Of a DNA stretch of 11,053 nt, positions 1 to 7,125 are shown one piece after another (within the stretch, counting starts at the first letter, position 1; the number at the start of each line of letters is the position of its first letter). Location: contig JAUMXD010000050.1 of NCBI GenBank assembly GCA_030529305.1, positions 1-11,053 on the forward strand. The letters are read 5' to 3'. The position numbers and the translations under genes were made by a program. Source of the DNA: Allobrachymonas sp. Its GTDB lineage: Bacteria > Pseudomonadota > Gammaproteobacteria > Burkholderiales > Burkholderiaceae. The notes under the pieces are model-generated. The model was given only the letters and a program-made list of their open reading frames with translations. It did not search any database and was not told the origin of the DNA.

Positions 1-114
1 GCGTGCGCCCGCGCACACATGCACCCAGTGCCAGATGCGCGTGCCCGCGCCGATTTGCGCGCCCGCATCCACAATGGCGCTAGGGTGGACGGTGTAGTTG
101 CTGCTGTGGCTCAT
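1..114 (-). CDS. wlbB: Sugar N-acetyltransferase, WlbB/WbpD type (partial, N-terminal 38 codons)
   Basis: The gene reads from the ATG at 114 down to base 1 and runs out of the window, so only the first 38 residues are visible. The peptide starts [20 protein letters not shown] and continues [18 protein letters not shown]. This is the opening of a left-handed beta-helix (hexapeptide-repeat) acyltransferase: the HPSAIVD and [13 protein letters not shown] strings are typical of the N-acetyltransferases that acetylate the 3-amino group of UDP-2-acetamido-3-amino-2,3-dideoxyglucuronate. It follows the wlbA stop by 20 nt on the same strand, so the two are probably cotranscribed and act in successive steps of one pathway (dehydrogenation, transamination, acetylation). 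The aminotransferase expected between the two reactions is not in the window and may lie beyond base 1. The family call is firm; the exact substrate is inferred from the neighbour. Confidence 0.82.
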   Translation of the reverse strand, partial: MSHSSNYTVHPSAIVDAGAQIGAGTRIWHWVHVCAGAR

Positions 115-134
115 GCTGCGCCTGTTCGATTAGC

Positions 135-1127
<993 letters not shown>

Positions 1128-1162
1128 CTATTTTGCGCCAAACCGGTGTCTGACAGCAGCCA

Positions 1163-1190
1163 TTGCAACCGCAGCTTGTAAAGCTATGAT
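1163..1190 (+). promoter_or_regulatory. Predicted sigma70 promoter for rfbC
   Basis: TTGCAA (1163-1168), a 16-nt spacer and TATGAT (1185-1190) match the -35 and -10 consensus at 4 and 5 of 6 positions. Transcription would begin near 1197 and leave a leader of roughly 110 nt before the rfbC ATG. It sits in the 183-bp gap between the divergent wlbA and rfbC. No equally good promoter was found on the minus strand for wlbA; an AAAATAG string lies only about 10 nt before its ATG. Confidence 0.55.
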
Positions 1191-1304
1191 TCCAGCCACG
1201 GCCCCAAAAGGCGGCCCGCGCCTTGTTTTTTGTTGGATCGCCCTGCCCCTGCTGCGTCACATACCCGTTGGCGGGCGCGATCACTCCTCTTATCCGCTTT
1301 CACC

Positions 1305-1853
1305 ATGAACGTCATTGAAACCCCGATTGCCGGCGTGCTCATCATCGAACCCAAAGTGTTTGGCGATGCGCGCGGCTTTTTCTTCGAAAGCTTCAACCAG
1401 CGCGACTTCAACCAGGCCACCGGCACGCAACACAATTTCGTGCAAGACAACCATTCACGCTCGGCCAAAGGCGTGCTGCGCGGCCTGCATTACCAAACGC
1501 AGCAGGCGCAGGGCAAGCTGGTGCGCGTGGTGCGCGGCGCCGTGTTTGATGTAGCAGTGGATATTCGCCAAGGCTCGCGCACCTTCGGGCAGTGGTTTGG
1601 CCTGGAATTGAGTGAAGACAACCAACGCCAGCTGTGGGTGCCGCCAGGGCTGGCGCATGGCTTTGTGGTGCTGAGCGACAGCGCCGACTTTTTGTACAAA
1701 ACCACCGATTACTACGCGCCCCAGTACGAGGCTTGCCTAGCATGGAACGACCCGACCGTGGCCATCGACTGGCCGCTGCAACAACACGGCATTGGGCAGC
1801 CCATCCTTTCCGCCAAAGACCAGCAAGGCCGGGCGCTGGCCGAGATCGGCTGA
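1305..1853 (+). CDS. rfbC: dTDP-4-dehydrorhamnose 3,5-epimerase
   Basis: RfbC (RmlC) epimerises dTDP-4-keto-6-deoxyglucose at C3 and C5, the third step of dTDP-L-rhamnose synthesis, in the cytoplasm. From the ATG at 1305 the protein is 182 residues, the usual family length. Typical features are MNVIETPIAGVLIIEPKVFGDARGFF at the start, the catalytic His62 in KGVLRGLHYQ, Lys71 and Arg74 in GKLVRVVRGAVFDVAVDIR, the cupin core WVPPGLAHGF (111-120), Tyr131 in FLYKTTDYY and the SAKD segment near 169-172 that supplies the aspartate partner of the catalytic histidine. The frame stays open upstream to 1230, but the family begins at MNVIET, so the extra 25 codons are untranslated leader. No strong Shine-Dalgarno precedes the ATG. 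The other rhamnose genes (rfbA, rfbB, rfbD) are absent, so rfbC stands alone, beside other polysaccharide genes. Confidence 0.95.
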   Translation: MNVIETPIAGVLIIEPKVFGDARGFFFESFNQRDFNQATGTQHNFVQDNHSRSAKGVLRGLHYQTQQAQGKLVRVVRGAVFDVAVDIRQGSRTFGQWFGLELSEDNQRQLWVPPGLAHGFVVLSDSADFLYKTTDYYAPQYEACLAWNDPTVAIDWPLQQHGIGQPILSAKDQQGRALAEIG

Positions 1854-1873
1854 ACCCCGTCAGCCCAGCGGCT

Positions 1874-2200
1874 TCAGGGCTTGATCTTCTCGTGATCCAC
1901 TTCGCCCAGGTGCCCGTCCGCCGCGATGAATTGCACGTAGAACTTGCCCGCTGGGCGCTTGAAGCTGACTTGCCCGCTTGCATCCACTTTGCCCGTCCAT
2001 TGCACCACGTCTTCATAAGACAGCACACGCACATTGGCTCCGGCCAAGCTGCTGCCGTCTGAAAACTGGCCCTTGCAACGGATTTGCGCCTTGCCCTGGC
2101 AGCTCACCTGAATGTCATGCGCCCACGTTTGCGATGCGCCAACAACAGCGGCGGCCATCAACAAAGCCTTGGCAACTGAAGAATGAAAAGAAAATTTCAT
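1874..2200 (-). CDS. Small secreted protein resembling the soluble domain of NikL
   Basis: This 108-residue protein has a clear signal peptide (MKFSFHSSVAKALLMAAAVVG, residues 1-21, then ASQTWA), with predicted cleavage after Ala27 so the mature chain would begin HDIQ. The mature part of about 80 residues has two cysteines (34 and 42) and a beta-rich pattern. By eye it lines up with the periplasmic domain of the NikL protein at 4030-4632. The matching elements are FSDGSSLAGANVRV against YDTGEPMKTAQITV, WTGKVDASGQVSF against WLTGKADPEGHFRF, and an AADGHLG / EAGHGAL string near the end. It lacks the C-terminal membrane helix of NikL. It is transcribed divergently from nikK across a 134-bp AT-rich gap and converges on rfbC. 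A role as a soluble periplasmic metal-handling partner of the importer is inferred; I do not recognise a named family. Confidence 0.72.
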   Translation of the reverse strand: MKFSFHSSVAKALLMAAAVVGASQTWAHDIQVSCQGKAQIRCKGQFSDGSSLAGANVRVLSYEDVVQWTGKVDASGQVSFKRPAGKFYVQFIAADGHLGEVDHEKIKP

Positions 2201-2334
2201 AACAATCCAGATTTTGTTTCGATTTGTGAAGTTTTATTATAGACTTAAGCCGCTTGACGCGTTTGTTTGATACACCAACTCTTCGAGCGCATTTCAACCC
2301 ATCCATTTCTTTGGTGAAAAAAGGAGTTTTTCTC
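2201..2334. promoter_or_regulatory. AT-rich divergent promoter region between the small secreted gene and nikK
   Basis: The 134 bp between the two divergent starts are clearly richer in A and T than the surroundings. On the minus strand there is a perfect TATAAT (complement of ATTATA, 2236-2241) without a good -35. On the plus strand TTGTTT (2214-2219) and TATTAT (2235-2240) are 15 nt apart, a short spacer. A strong Shine-Dalgarno AAGGAG (2321-2326) precedes the nikK ATG by 8 nt. I see no complete E. coli-type NikR operator (GTATGA-N16-TCATAC) and no cobalamin riboswitch; the region is also too short for the latter. Confidence 0.45.
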
Positions 2335-3078
2335 ATGCGACGCACATCGATTGCAGCCATCATCCTCGGCAGTCTGGGCCTGTGCGGCCTGCACCAAGCT
2401 GCCCATGCACATGATGCGTGGCTGGCCAAGGTGCACGGCGAATATCACGTGATGTGGGGGCACGACCCTTCCAAATCCGACCCCTACAAGCCCGGCGACG
2501 TCACCGAAGCACGCGCCATCAAAAACGGCGCAAGCCAGTCCTTGACGATCATGCGCGCCGACAAATTCGCCCGCATGGATGCTGGCGATGCCAATGTGGT
2601 CAGCGCCACCATGCTCAACGGTTTTCGCGCTCGCACGGCCGACGGCAAATACCACGGCCTGACCAAGGCTGAAGCAGCCAAGCTCGGCGAAGTGCAATCT
2701 TCTGCTTATCGCACACGCTTCATGGTGGTGTATACTAATGACCGCGAAGAGCCCAAATCCCTGGGCTACGAGCTGGAACTGATTCCGCAATTCAACCCCA
2801 GCAAGGCCAAGAAAGGCGATGTGGTGCCTGTGCAAGTGCTCTATAAGGGCCAGCCGCTGGCTAACGCCACCATCAACGACAACGCGCTGTCTCGCCACTC
2901 GCACAAAATCCAGACCGATGCGCAAGGCAAAGCCAATCTGACCGTTGCCAATGAGGGGCACAACGCCTGGTCGGTCAGACACAGCGTGCCTTATCCTGAT
3001 CCGCAAAAGGCCGATACGTACTCGTATTCCAGCGTCGTGACCTTCTTCTCGCACACAGCGGGGCACGGTCACCACTGA
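2335..3078 (+). CDS. nikK: DUF4198 periplasmic component of an ECF nickel/cobalt importer (NikK)
   Basis: The protein is 247 residues from the ATG at 2335, chosen because AAGGAG lies 8 nt upstream and a signal peptide follows directly. The frame is open back to 2254, but that stretch translates the ribosome-binding site. The signal peptide (1-25) ends AHA, so the mature protein starts HDAWL, a typical DUF4198 opening. There are two parts: an N-terminal domain rich in His and Asp (HGEYHVMWGHDP, 34-45) and a C-terminal Ig/transthyretin-like module (YKGQPLANATI ... TDAQGKANLTV). The chain ends in a metal-binding-looking tail, HTAGHGHH. In the comparative scheme for nickel/cobalt importers, DUF4198 proteins encoded with nikLMQO are called NikK and are thought to work on the periplasmic side. 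A 190-bp gap containing small inverted repeats but no clear terminator separates it from the next gene. Confidence 0.8.
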   Translation: MRRTSIAAIILGSLGLCGLHQAAHAHDAWLAKVHGEYHVMWGHDPSKSDPYKPGDVTEARAIKNGASQSLTIMRADKFARMDAGDANVVSATMLNGFRARTADGKYHGLTKAEAAKLGEVQSSAYRTRFMVVYTNDREEPKSLGYELELIPQFNPSKAKKGDVVPVQVLYKGQPLANATINDNALSRHSHKIQTDAQGKANLTVANEGHNAWSVRHSVPYPDPQKADTYSYSSVVTFFSHTAGHGHH

Positions 3079-3268
3079 TCAGCCTGTCAAGGCAAGAGGC
3101 GGGCGCCTTCAAACCACTGCCACAAGGCGGCTGGCGTTTGAGCACAAGGCGCTTGCCTCGTTCAACTTTCAAAGCGTTTGTGCACGCTCATTGCAGTCTC
3201 TTGAACATGCACGATCGCGCCCAAGGGCTTAGGCCACTCGTGATGGAATCGTTCAAAGGAGGACTCCC

Positions 3269-4018
3269 ATGTTGAAGCAATCTCTACTCGCCATGACCTG
3301 CTGCGCCGTTTTGGGCGCGGCCGCGCCCGCCCTGGCGCAAAGCGGCAACGGCACCCTGCGTTTTCAAGCCAACGGCGAAGAGCTGGCGCTCAAGGGCTTT
3401 CAGGCGCCCAAGCTCACCAAAGACGGCTGGAAGGTCAAGTTCAAGCACATCTACGTGGTGCTGAGCGACGTAACCGCTTACCAAACCAGCACCCCCTACG
3501 CTGCCGACAAGGGCGGCGCCATCGTGGCCAAAACGCAAGTAGCCCTGCCTGGCGTACATGTGGTGGACTTGGTCAAAGGCGCGGGCAAAGACGGCCTGGT
3601 TTCCGTCGGCAAGGTCAAGGCACCGGCTGGCCACTACAACGCCATCTCCTGGAAGATGGACAAAGCCGCCAAAGGCCCGGCCGCAGGCTTTACCACCGTG
3701 TTCGTAGGCAAAGCCAGCAAAGACGGCAAAACCGTCAACTTCCAGCTGGGCAGCGATGAAGTGGTGAGCTACCACTGCGGCGAATACGTGGGCGATGAGC
3801 GCAAAGGCATCCTCAAAGCCGGCGGCAAGGCCGATGTGGAAATGACCTTCCACCTCGACCACATCTTCGGCAACGCCGAGCTGGGCGCAGCCGATGAAAT
3901 GAACAAAGGCGCTTTGGGCTTTGAGCCGTTTGCCAAGGGCGGCAAACAGCGCATTTCGCTCAAAGACCTGCACATCGGCCACTCGGGCGAAGGCCATTGC
4001 CACGTGCAGTGGCATTAA
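3269..4018 (+). CDS. Secreted protein of unknown function with a His/Cys-rich C-terminus, inside the nickel importer operon
   Basis: The protein has 249 residues and its start is well fixed: AAAGGAGG (3255-3262) lies 6 nt before the ATG. A signal peptide (1-23) ends in ALA before QSGNG. I do not recognise a named family. What can be seen is a beta-rich body (TLRFQANGEELALKGF, DGWKVKFKHIYVVLSDV, APAGHYNAISWKM), then YHCGEYVGDERKG (168-180) and EMTFHLDHIFGNAE (191-204). It ends in HIGHSGEGHCHVQWH (235-249), which carries five histidines and one cysteine in fifteen residues. Such spacing suits binding of a transition metal. It sits between nikK and nikL, 11 nt before the nikL ATG, with the nikL ribosome-binding site overlapping its stop codon, so it is almost certainly made with the importer. 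Capturing or buffering nickel or cobalt in the periplasm is a reasonable inference, not shown. Confidence 0.8.
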   Translation: MLKQSLLAMTCCAVLGAAAPALAQSGNGTLRFQANGEELALKGFQAPKLTKDGWKVKFKHIYVVLSDVTAYQTSTPYAADKGGAIVAKTQVALPGVHVVDLVKGAGKDGLVSVGKVKAPAGHYNAISWKMDKAAKGPAAGFTTVFVGKASKDGKTVNFQLGSDEVVSYHCGEYVGDERKGILKAGGKADVEMTFHLDHIFGNAELGAADEMNKGALGFEPFAKGGKQRISLKDLHIGHSGEGHCHVQWH

Positions 4019-4029
4019 GGGCCAAAGCC

Positions 4030-4632
4030 ATGTCGCACACATCCGCCAAGCAAAAACCTGCTCGCACGATGCTGCACATGGCTCGCCGCACGGCCCATAC
4101 AGCCGCACTGGCAGGGGCAGCCCTGGGCTGCCTGATGCCGGTGCTGGCACATGCCCACGGCGCCCTGCTTGAGCAGCAAATCGTTCCGGGCATTGCCGTG
4201 CGCGCCATGTACGACACGGGCGAGCCCATGAAGACGGCGCAAATCACCGTCTATGCCCCCAACGACCCCGCCAAGCCCTGGCTCACAGGCAAGGCCGATC
4301 CAGAAGGGCATTTCCGCTTCGTGCCAGACCCCGCCATTGCAGGCCAATGGACGATACAAGCGCGCGAAGCTGGGCACGGCGCCTTGATTTACGTCACGCT
4401 CGGCAATGAAAAGGCAGCGCCTGCTTCTGCCGCCAGCGCCGCCTCTGGTGCAGCCAGCGCCAGCGCACAAACAGCGCCCGTGGTGGCACAGCCCGTTGTG
4501 TCCGCGCAGGCCAACCAGCCGTTGCAGCGTTGGGTGATGCTGGCTTGCGTGGTGTGGGGCTTTATCGGCACCGCTTTGTTTTTTGCCCGCAACACTCGCA
4601 ATTCTCAAAACCCAAATAAAGGGCCGCACTGA
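4030..4632 (+). CDS. nikL: Additional component NikL of the ECF nickel importer
   Basis: The protein has 200 residues. The ATG at 4030 is preceded by TAAGGG (4016-4021), 8 nt away, which also contains the stop of the upstream gene; ATGs at 4069 and 4078 would give a more ordinary signal peptide and cannot be excluded. The layout is a signal peptide ending VLAHA near residue 42, a periplasmic beta domain of about 80 residues (HGALLEQQIVPGIAV to EAGHGALIYV), an Ala/Ser-rich linker (129-165), one membrane helix (WVMLACVVWGFIGTALFFA, 168-186) and a short basic tail. In NikKMLQO systems NikL takes the place of CbiN/NikN, and its presence argues for nickel rather than cobalt. Its TGA shares one base with the nikM ATG (TGATG), so translation is probably coupled. 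Cleavage after either Ala40 or Ala42 would expose an N-terminal histidine. Confidence 0.8.
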   Translation: MSHTSAKQKPARTMLHMARRTAHTAALAGAALGCLMPVLAHAHGALLEQQIVPGIAVRAMYDTGEPMKTAQITVYAPNDPAKPWLTGKADPEGHFRFVPDPAIAGQWTIQAREAGHGALIYVTLGNEKAAPASAASAASGAASASAQTAPVVAQPVVSAQANQPLQRWVMLACVVWGFIGTALFFARNTRNSQNPNKGPH

Positions 4633-5270
4633 TGCACATTCCTGACGGCATGCTGCCTTTACCCGTAACGCTGGGCGGCTACGTCGCAGCCACCGCCGTT
4701 ACGGCTTATTGCGTGTACAAAATCAAGCGGCGCGGCGATCCGCGCGAGCAAATTCCCAAAGCCTCTTTGCTGGCGGCGGCCTTCTTTACGGTGTCGCTGA
4801 TCCACATTCCCATTCCCCCAACCAGCGTGCACCTCATCATGGCTGGCTTGCTGGGGGTGATGCTGGGTTACTTCGCTTTTCCGGCCATCATGGTGGCCTT
4901 GTTTTTTCAGGCCGTAATGTTTGGCCACGGCGGGCTGACCACGCTGGGCATCAACGGCATCGTCATCGGCCTGCCGGCTTTGCTGGCCGCGGCCCTCTTT
5001 CGCCTGCGCCCCAAGCCAGCAGCCAGCACGGCTCAAACCGCCTTTTGGGGGCTGATCGCTGGTGCCGTGGCAACGCTGGCCACTGTGGTGCTGTTCACCG
5101 TGTTTTTGTACACCAGCATTCCGCCCCATCTGGATGCCACAGCTGAGCGCGCCGCCATCGTGACCTTGGGTTTGGCACACATTCCCGTGATGGTGATTGA
5201 AGGCATCGTGACCGCGCTGGTAGCAGTGTTTCTGCAAAAAAACAAGCCGCAATTGCTGCAAGGCTTGTGA
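4632..5270 (+). CDS. nikM: ECF transporter substrate-binding membrane protein NikM/CbiM
   Basis: This is the membrane component that recognises the metal ion in group I ECF importers. The 212-residue chain opens MHIPDGMLPL, the signature of the CbiM/NikM family, and is strongly hydrophobic with about six or seven membrane segments (for example 12-30, 45-63, 66-96, 100-122, 132-160, 175-205). In the NikM2 crystal structure Ni(II) is held by the Met1 amine, His2 and His67. Here His2 and His67 (TSVHLIMAGLLG) are both present at those exact positions, and a further His lies at 58 (SLIHIPIPP). The start must be the ATG at 4632, because the N-terminus itself is the binding site. It overlaps nikL by 1 nt and nikQ by 4 nt. 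Automatic annotation may label it cbiM; nickel is favoured by the NikK/NikL neighbours, but cobalt is not excluded. Confidence 0.92.
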   Translation: MHIPDGMLPLPVTLGGYVAATAVTAYCVYKIKRRGDPREQIPKASLLAAAFFTVSLIHIPIPPTSVHLIMAGLLGVMLGYFAFPAIMVALFFQAVMFGHGGLTTLGINGIVIGLPALLAAALFRLRPKPAASTAQTAFWGLIAGAVATLATVVLFTVFLYTSIPPHLDATAERAAIVTLGLAHIPVMVIEGIVTALVAVFLQKNKPQLLQGL

Positions 5271-6049
5271 GCCAGCACGTGCCTCATCCCCACAGCCACC
5301 CAGCCACATCCCCATCCATGCTTCCAAACGCCGCGCCCCTGCTGGCGCATTGGGATGCACGCTTGCGCCTGCTGGCCCTGCTGGCACTGGCCTTTGCCTT
5401 TTCGGCCGTGCGGCAATTGCAAGCCGTGCCGTTGATGCTGCTCATCGCCGGGGCCAGCTGCTGGCTGGCTGACCTGCGTGGGCGCACCTTGCTGCAACGC
5501 CTGCGCTTGCCCTCGGTGCTGATTGCAGGCATGGCCCTGGCCGCACTGTTTCGCAGTGGCCCAACGCCCTGGCTGCAATTCGGCGGCATCACCATCAGCA
5601 CCGCAGGCGCACAGGCCGCGGCCTTGTTGCTGGCCCGCGTTTACAGCATCTTGATACTGGCTTTTTCTTTTTTCCAGGCCTCGCCCTTGCTGCATGTGAT
5701 CGAGGCTTTGCGTGCCCTGCGCCTGCCCTACATCCTGGTGGACATAGCCCTGCTCATGGCGCGCTATCTGGAAACGCTCAAGCAAGACCTGCACAACATG
5801 AGCCAGGCCGCCCGCTTGCGGGGCTTTCGCCAAAAGGGTTGGTCGATGCACACGATCAAAACCCAATCGTGGTTGGCTGCCAATCTGCTGCTGCGCAGCT
5901 ACGAACGGGCCGATGGCATTTACAAAGCCATGCGCCTGCGTGGCTACGGGCAAGCCGTTACGCTGCGCACGCCGCACGCCACCCTGCGCGACTGGCTGTT
6001 TTTCGGCCTGGCCCTGCTGCTGGCCGCGGCCCTGTTCTGGTTGGGTTGA
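5267..6049 (+). CDS. nikQ: ECF transporter transmembrane coupling protein NikQ/CbiQ (EcfT)
   Basis: EcfT proteins couple ATP hydrolysis by the NikO dimer to movement of NikM. The two Arg-containing coupling motifs that dock on the ATPase are present: AARLRGF (181-187) and AMRLRGY (221-227). Hydrophobic segments lie at about 33-65, 83-95, 112-135, 155-166 and 243-260. I start it at the GTG at 5267, which overlaps the nikM stop (GTGA) and has AAGG just upstream, giving 260 residues. An ATG at 5318 would remove the first 17 residues, which are an unusual His/Pro/Ser stretch (SQHVPHPHSHPATSPS). Coupled translation favours the GTG start; the His-rich leader would then face the cytoplasm or membrane surface and might bind metal. 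A 133-bp gap follows before nikO, unlike the overlaps upstream. Confidence 0.9.
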   Translation: MSQHVPHPHSHPATSPSMLPNAAPLLAHWDARLRLLALLALAFAFSAVRQLQAVPLMLLIAGASCWLADLRGRTLLQRLRLPSVLIAGMALAALFRSGPTPWLQFGGITISTAGAQAAALLLARVYSILILAFSFFQASPLLHVIEALRALRLPYILVDIALLMARYLETLKQDLHNMSQAARLRGFRQKGWSMHTIKTQSWLAANLLLRSYERADGIYKAMRLRGYGQAVTLRTPHATLRDWLFFGLALLLAAALFWLG

Positions 6050-6182
6050 AGCGCGCCATGTTTCGTTTCCTTCAACAGCTTGCGTTTGATAGAACACTTT
6101 CATCCATCAGCAGCCCGCGCACATTCCGCATCCACACGTCTTTGCAAAGCCACCGCACAATAGCCCGCAAACGCCATCTGCC

Positions 6183-6968
6183 ATGAATTCAAACGCCCCC
6201 ACCGATTCCGCCATTCTGCAATTGCAAGACGTTTCCTTCGCCTACGAAGGCGGGCCAGACATTCTTCGCCAGTTGAACATCCACATCGCAGCGGGCGAGC
6301 GCGTGGGCCTGATCGGCCCCAATGGCGCGGGCAAAAGCACGCTGTTCCTGCTCTGCACTGGCATGCTAGCGCCCACAGCCGGGCACATTCAGCTGCTGGG
6401 CCAGCCCGTACAAAAGGGGCAATTCCGATCCGAAGTGGGGCTGGTGTTTCAACACACCGACGACCAATTGTTCTGCCCCACTGTGTGGGAAGACATCGCC
6501 TTTGGCCCGCGCAATATGGGTTTGGGCGAGGCCGAAGTGGCACAGCGAGCCGAAGCGGCGCTGGCCACTGTGGGCGCACAAAAGCTGGCGCAGCGCGAGA
6601 TCCATCACCTCTCGGGCGGCGAAAAGCGCTTGGCGGCCATTGCTGGCATCCTGGCCATGCGCCCCGAACTCATCATCTACGACGAACCCAGCACGGGGCT
6701 GGACATGCGCACTCGCCGCCGCCTGATTCCCATCCTGCAACAATCCGCGCCCACCTTGCTGATTGCCTCGCACGATCTGGAACTGCTGCTGGAAGTGTGC
6801 ACGCGCGTGCTGCTGCTGGACGAAGGCCGCATCGTGGCCGACGGCGCACCGGCCGAAGTCATGGGCAATGAAGCCCTGATGCAAGCCCACGGGCAAGAAA
6901 AACCGCATTCGCTCAACGCTGCGCTGCATATACACCCCCGTGCTGCAATGGGTCAGCAAGGGGCTTGA
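6183..6968 (+). CDS. nikO: ECF transporter ATP-binding protein NikO/CbiO (EcfA)
   Basis: The 261-residue ABC ATPase energises the nickel/cobalt importer from the cytoplasmic face. All canonical motifs are intact: Walker A GPNGAGKST (45-53), Q-loop Gln90 in VFQHTDDQLFCPTVWEDIAFGP (a string characteristic of EcfA/CbiO proteins), signature LSGGEKR (143-149), Walker B LIIYDEP with catalytic Glu168, D-loop STGLD, and switch His197 in ASHDLE. Only one EcfA gene is present, so it presumably works as a homodimer, as in dedicated group I systems. The C-terminal 25 residues contain scattered histidines (HGQEKPHSLNAALHIHP), a mild version of the His-rich tails seen on some CbiO proteins. No strong Shine-Dalgarno precedes the ATG at 6183. 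The 133-bp gap after nikQ holds an open reading frame of 42 codons (6058-6186) whose stop overlaps this ATG. Confidence 0.94.
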   Translation: MNSNAPTDSAILQLQDVSFAYEGGPDILRQLNIHIAAGERVGLIGPNGAGKSTLFLLCTGMLAPTAGHIQLLGQPVQKGQFRSEVGLVFQHTDDQLFCPTVWEDIAFGPRNMGLGEAEVAQRAEAALATVGAQKLAQREIHHLSGGEKRLAAIAGILAMRPELIIYDEPSTGLDMRTRRRLIPILQQSAPTLLIASHDLELLLEVCTRVLLLDEGRIVADGAPAEVMGNEALMQAHGQEKPHSLNAALHIHPRAAMGQQGA

Positions 6969-7125
6969 AACACCTGCTCTGGTAAAGCTCGCAGCAAGAT
7001 GGCTGCACGCTCCAAACCCCATCCGCCGCGCATCCGGCCGCCATTGCTTGTTTCGTTGCCCACAAAAAGCTTTACCATTGCCCGCTGTTGGCCCCATGGG
7101 CTGAGAAAAACAGAAGGAATATGAA

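Noticed and set aside
1230..1304. In-frame upstream ATG that would lengthen rfbC by 25 residues
   Set aside because: The family begins at MNVIET (1305), and 182 residues is the normal length; the added residues have no family support.
2254..2334. In-frame upstream start for nikK
   Set aside because: It would translate through the AAGGAG ribosome-binding site and place 27 residues before a complete signal peptide.
2201..2334. NikR operator or cobalamin riboswitch upstream of nikK
   Set aside because: No GTATGA/TCATAC palindrome and no B12-box-like string were found; only a TATTAT half-site, too common in AT-rich DNA.
2245..3075. Long minus-strand open frames opposite nikK, the 3269-4018 gene, nikM/nikQ and the three binding-protein genes
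   Set aside because: They are mirror frames typical of GC-rich coding DNA; none has a recognisable domain or start signal, while the plus-strand products are clear.
3079..3268. Terminator or second promoter between nikK and the following gene
   Set aside because: Small inverted repeats (for example AGGC-gctt-GCCT) and a repeated CACAAGGCG occur, but none has a T run and no -35/-10 pair with good spacing was found.
7030..7125. Promoter directly upstream of copy 1
   Set aside because: TACCAT and TTGTTT-like strings are present but the spacing is about 19 nt and the matches are poor, so I could not support a call.
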